From an uncultured Spirochaetales bacterium (lineage in GTDB: Bacteria > Spirochaetota > Spirochaetia > Sphaerochaetales > Sphaerochaetaceae): a stretch of DNA of 6,965 bases. Under the pieces are notes generated by a model, which saw only the letters and a program-made list of their open reading frames with translations, did no database searches and was not told where the DNA came from. The translations under genes were made by a program, and so were the position numbers. The stretch lies in the NCBI GenBank assembly GCA_937902565.1, contig CALFMX010000324.1, forward strand, positions 1 through 6,965, written 5' to 3'. This document shows, one piece after another, positions 6,088 through 6,965 of this stretch. Each line of letters begins with the position of its first letter. The first letter of the stretch is position 1.

Positions 6088-6658
6088 ATGTATATCTACG
6101 AGCGCAGCCATCACCCACCTCTAGTTTGTGACCCTCCACCCATTCGAGGATGGCAACGGCCGTATCGGGCGGGCGGTAGTGGACTATCTCTTGGCCCGTT
6201 CGGAGCGCTCCCAATTGCGCTTCTATTCCCCCTTCCTCGGCGATCAAAGAGGAGAAGAGCAGCTACTACAGGGCACTGGAGTCCGCACAGAAGGGCTCGC
6301 TTGATATCACCGCCTGGATCATCTGGTTCCTCACCTGCCTTGAGCGCTCCTTCAGTGGTGCCCAAGGGACCGTTGTATCGGTGCTGAGGCGGGAGCGCTT
6401 CTATCGCCAGGCGGCTATCTCCCCCTCTCAAAGAACCAACTCACCGTAATCGCACGGTATCTTGATGACTGTGAGGGGAAGCTCACCTCTTCAACGTATG
6501 CAAAGATCTGCACGGTCTCCCAGGATACCGCGACACGGGATTTGAAGGACCTCTGCAGCAAGGGACTCTACACCCGATTGGGGGCGGGGCGGAGCACGCA
6601 CTACGTGCTCAAAAAAGAGGAGGCTCCCTGCCCTACCAATCCATCAGCCACTCGATGA
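6088..6658 (+). pseudogene. Degraded Fic-family (DUF4172-type) AMPylase-like gene
   Basis: Intact Fic proteins transfer AMP or related groups to target proteins through the HPFx[D/E]GNGRxxR motif. Remnants appear in order but in several frames. A start with GGAG (6077-6080) and ATG 6088 encodes MYIYERSHHPPL, like the family's DUF4172 N-terminus. A different frame, after a stop at 6122-6124, gives HPFEDGNGRIGR (from 6137). A third frame (6240-6424) gives AIKEEKSSYYRALESAQKGS onward, the post-motif helices. A final frame (6425-6658) gives a winged-helix C-terminus including VSQDTATRDLKDL, ending at TGA 6656-6658. Roughly 180 codons between the N-terminus and the Fic motif are gone, given a usual family length near 370. 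The last two frame changes fall at C-runs (near 6228-6232 and 6421-6425), so single-base indels or sequencing errors could explain them. The big internal deletion could not be repaired that way. Confidence 0.85.
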
Positions 6659-6965
6659 GATTTATGGATTTAATCCCATCATAGGAGCCATCAAGGCCTG
6701 GCTCCAGGGAGAGTACGATCTTCTCATGGTTGTCACGAACACTCATGAGAGGAGCGAGCTCACGCTCACGTACGCTCTCACTGAGCATGGATTGGGTTAC
6801 CTGGATGTATAGCTTCTCATGGGTCTTTGTTGCAACGAAGTCAATTTCCGCTCTGCCTACCTTCCCGATAGCAACATCATACCCTCTTCTGAGAAGCTCC
6901 AAATAGACGATATTTTCAAGTGCGTGTCCACTGTCACGATTCCGAAATCCCAAAAGAGAGCTTCT
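6633..6965 (-). CDS. DUF4143-type ATPase, C-terminal 110 codons
   Basis: This is the C-terminal end of a family of AAA-type ATPases (about 380-420 residues) with a DUF4143 nuclease-like tail. Their cellular role is not established; they are frequent in accessory regions of anaerobes. The minus-strand frame is open to the window edge (first visible residues RSSLLGFRNR), so the ATPase part with its Walker motifs lies outside. Characteristic features are GHALEN (13-18 of the visible part), RRGYDV, GRAEIDFVA (37-45) and YIQVTQSM (53-60). E17, E40/D42 and Q55 fit the degenerate PD-(D/E)XK-like pattern of this tail. It ends in TAG at 6633-6635, and its last 26 bp overlap the end of the convergent Fic remnant. 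An internal TTG start at 6953 is unlikely because family similarity continues upstream. Confidence 0.85.
   Translation of the reverse strand, partial: RSSLLGFRNRDSGHALENIVYLELLRRGYDVAIGKVGRAEIDFVATKTHEKLYIQVTQSMLSESVRERELAPLMSVRDNHEKIVLSLEPGLDGSYDGIKSINLIEWLMDW

Noticed and set aside
6067..6387. A 106-codon plus-strand ORF starting upstream of the Fic remnant
   Set aside because: Only its first dozen codons from 6088 resemble a protein family; the rest reads the Fic motif out of frame and is arginine/proline/serine-rich nonsense.

Overview
The window looks like chromosomal DNA of a moderately GC-rich anaerobic or facultatively anaerobic bacterium. The coding regions appear to be in the high-50s % GC by eye, not computed. 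A B12-dependent class II ribonucleotide reductase, a clostridial-type glutamate dehydrogenase, a large two-receiver/PPDK_N fusion protein, a DUF4172-type Fic gene and a DUF4143 ATPase occur together. This mix fits Spirochaetota (Sphaerochaeta-like lineages) or a neighbouring anaerobic phylum. The taxonomic guess is inference; no rRNA gene is present to settle it.

Layout. (1) 1-1155, minus: first 385 codons of nrdJ, running off the left edge. (2) 1156-1571: a 416-bp intergenic region. It holds a sigma70-like promoter for nrdJ (-35 at 1300-1305, -10 at 1277-1282) overlapped by two NrdR boxes whose equivalent positions are 31 bp apart (1302-1317 and 1271-1286). It also holds a leader hairpin, a compact nested inverted-repeat element (1440-1499) and the gdhA terminator (1525-1552). 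(3) 1572-2909, minus: gdhA, complete at 445 codons. Its start is set by a strong Shine-Dalgarno, 12 codons inside the longest open frame. (4) 2910-3114: AT-rich divergent intergenic region with a 13-bp palindrome and a third copy of its half-site. (5) 3115-6051, plus: a 978-residue protein with a degenerate receiver, an apparently intact receiver and a PPDK_N-type nucleotide-binding domain. It has a conserved-looking but unassigned C-terminus and lacks the phospho-histidine and PEP/pyruvate barrel domains of true PEP synthases. (6) 6088-6658, plus: a wrecked Fic-family gene (internal deletion plus two frame changes at C-runs). Its 3' end overlaps by 26 bp (7) 6633-6965, minus: the C-terminal 110 codons of a DUF4143-type ATPase that enters from the right edge.

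How the genes relate. nrdJ (dNTP supply) and gdhA (ammonium/glutamate metabolism) are housekeeping genes read in the same direction but separated by a terminator and a dedicated NrdR-type promoter, so they are probably independent units. The receiver-PPDK_N protein is divergent from gdhA and shares its AT-rich promoter region. The right end (Fic remnant, DUF4143 ATPase) is typical accessory, fast-decaying material. The most rewarding items are the NrdR-box/promoter architecture, the receiver-PPDK_N fusion without a catalytic histidine domain, and the structured element between gdhA and nrdJ. I did not find convincing evidence for a wholly new multi-gene system.
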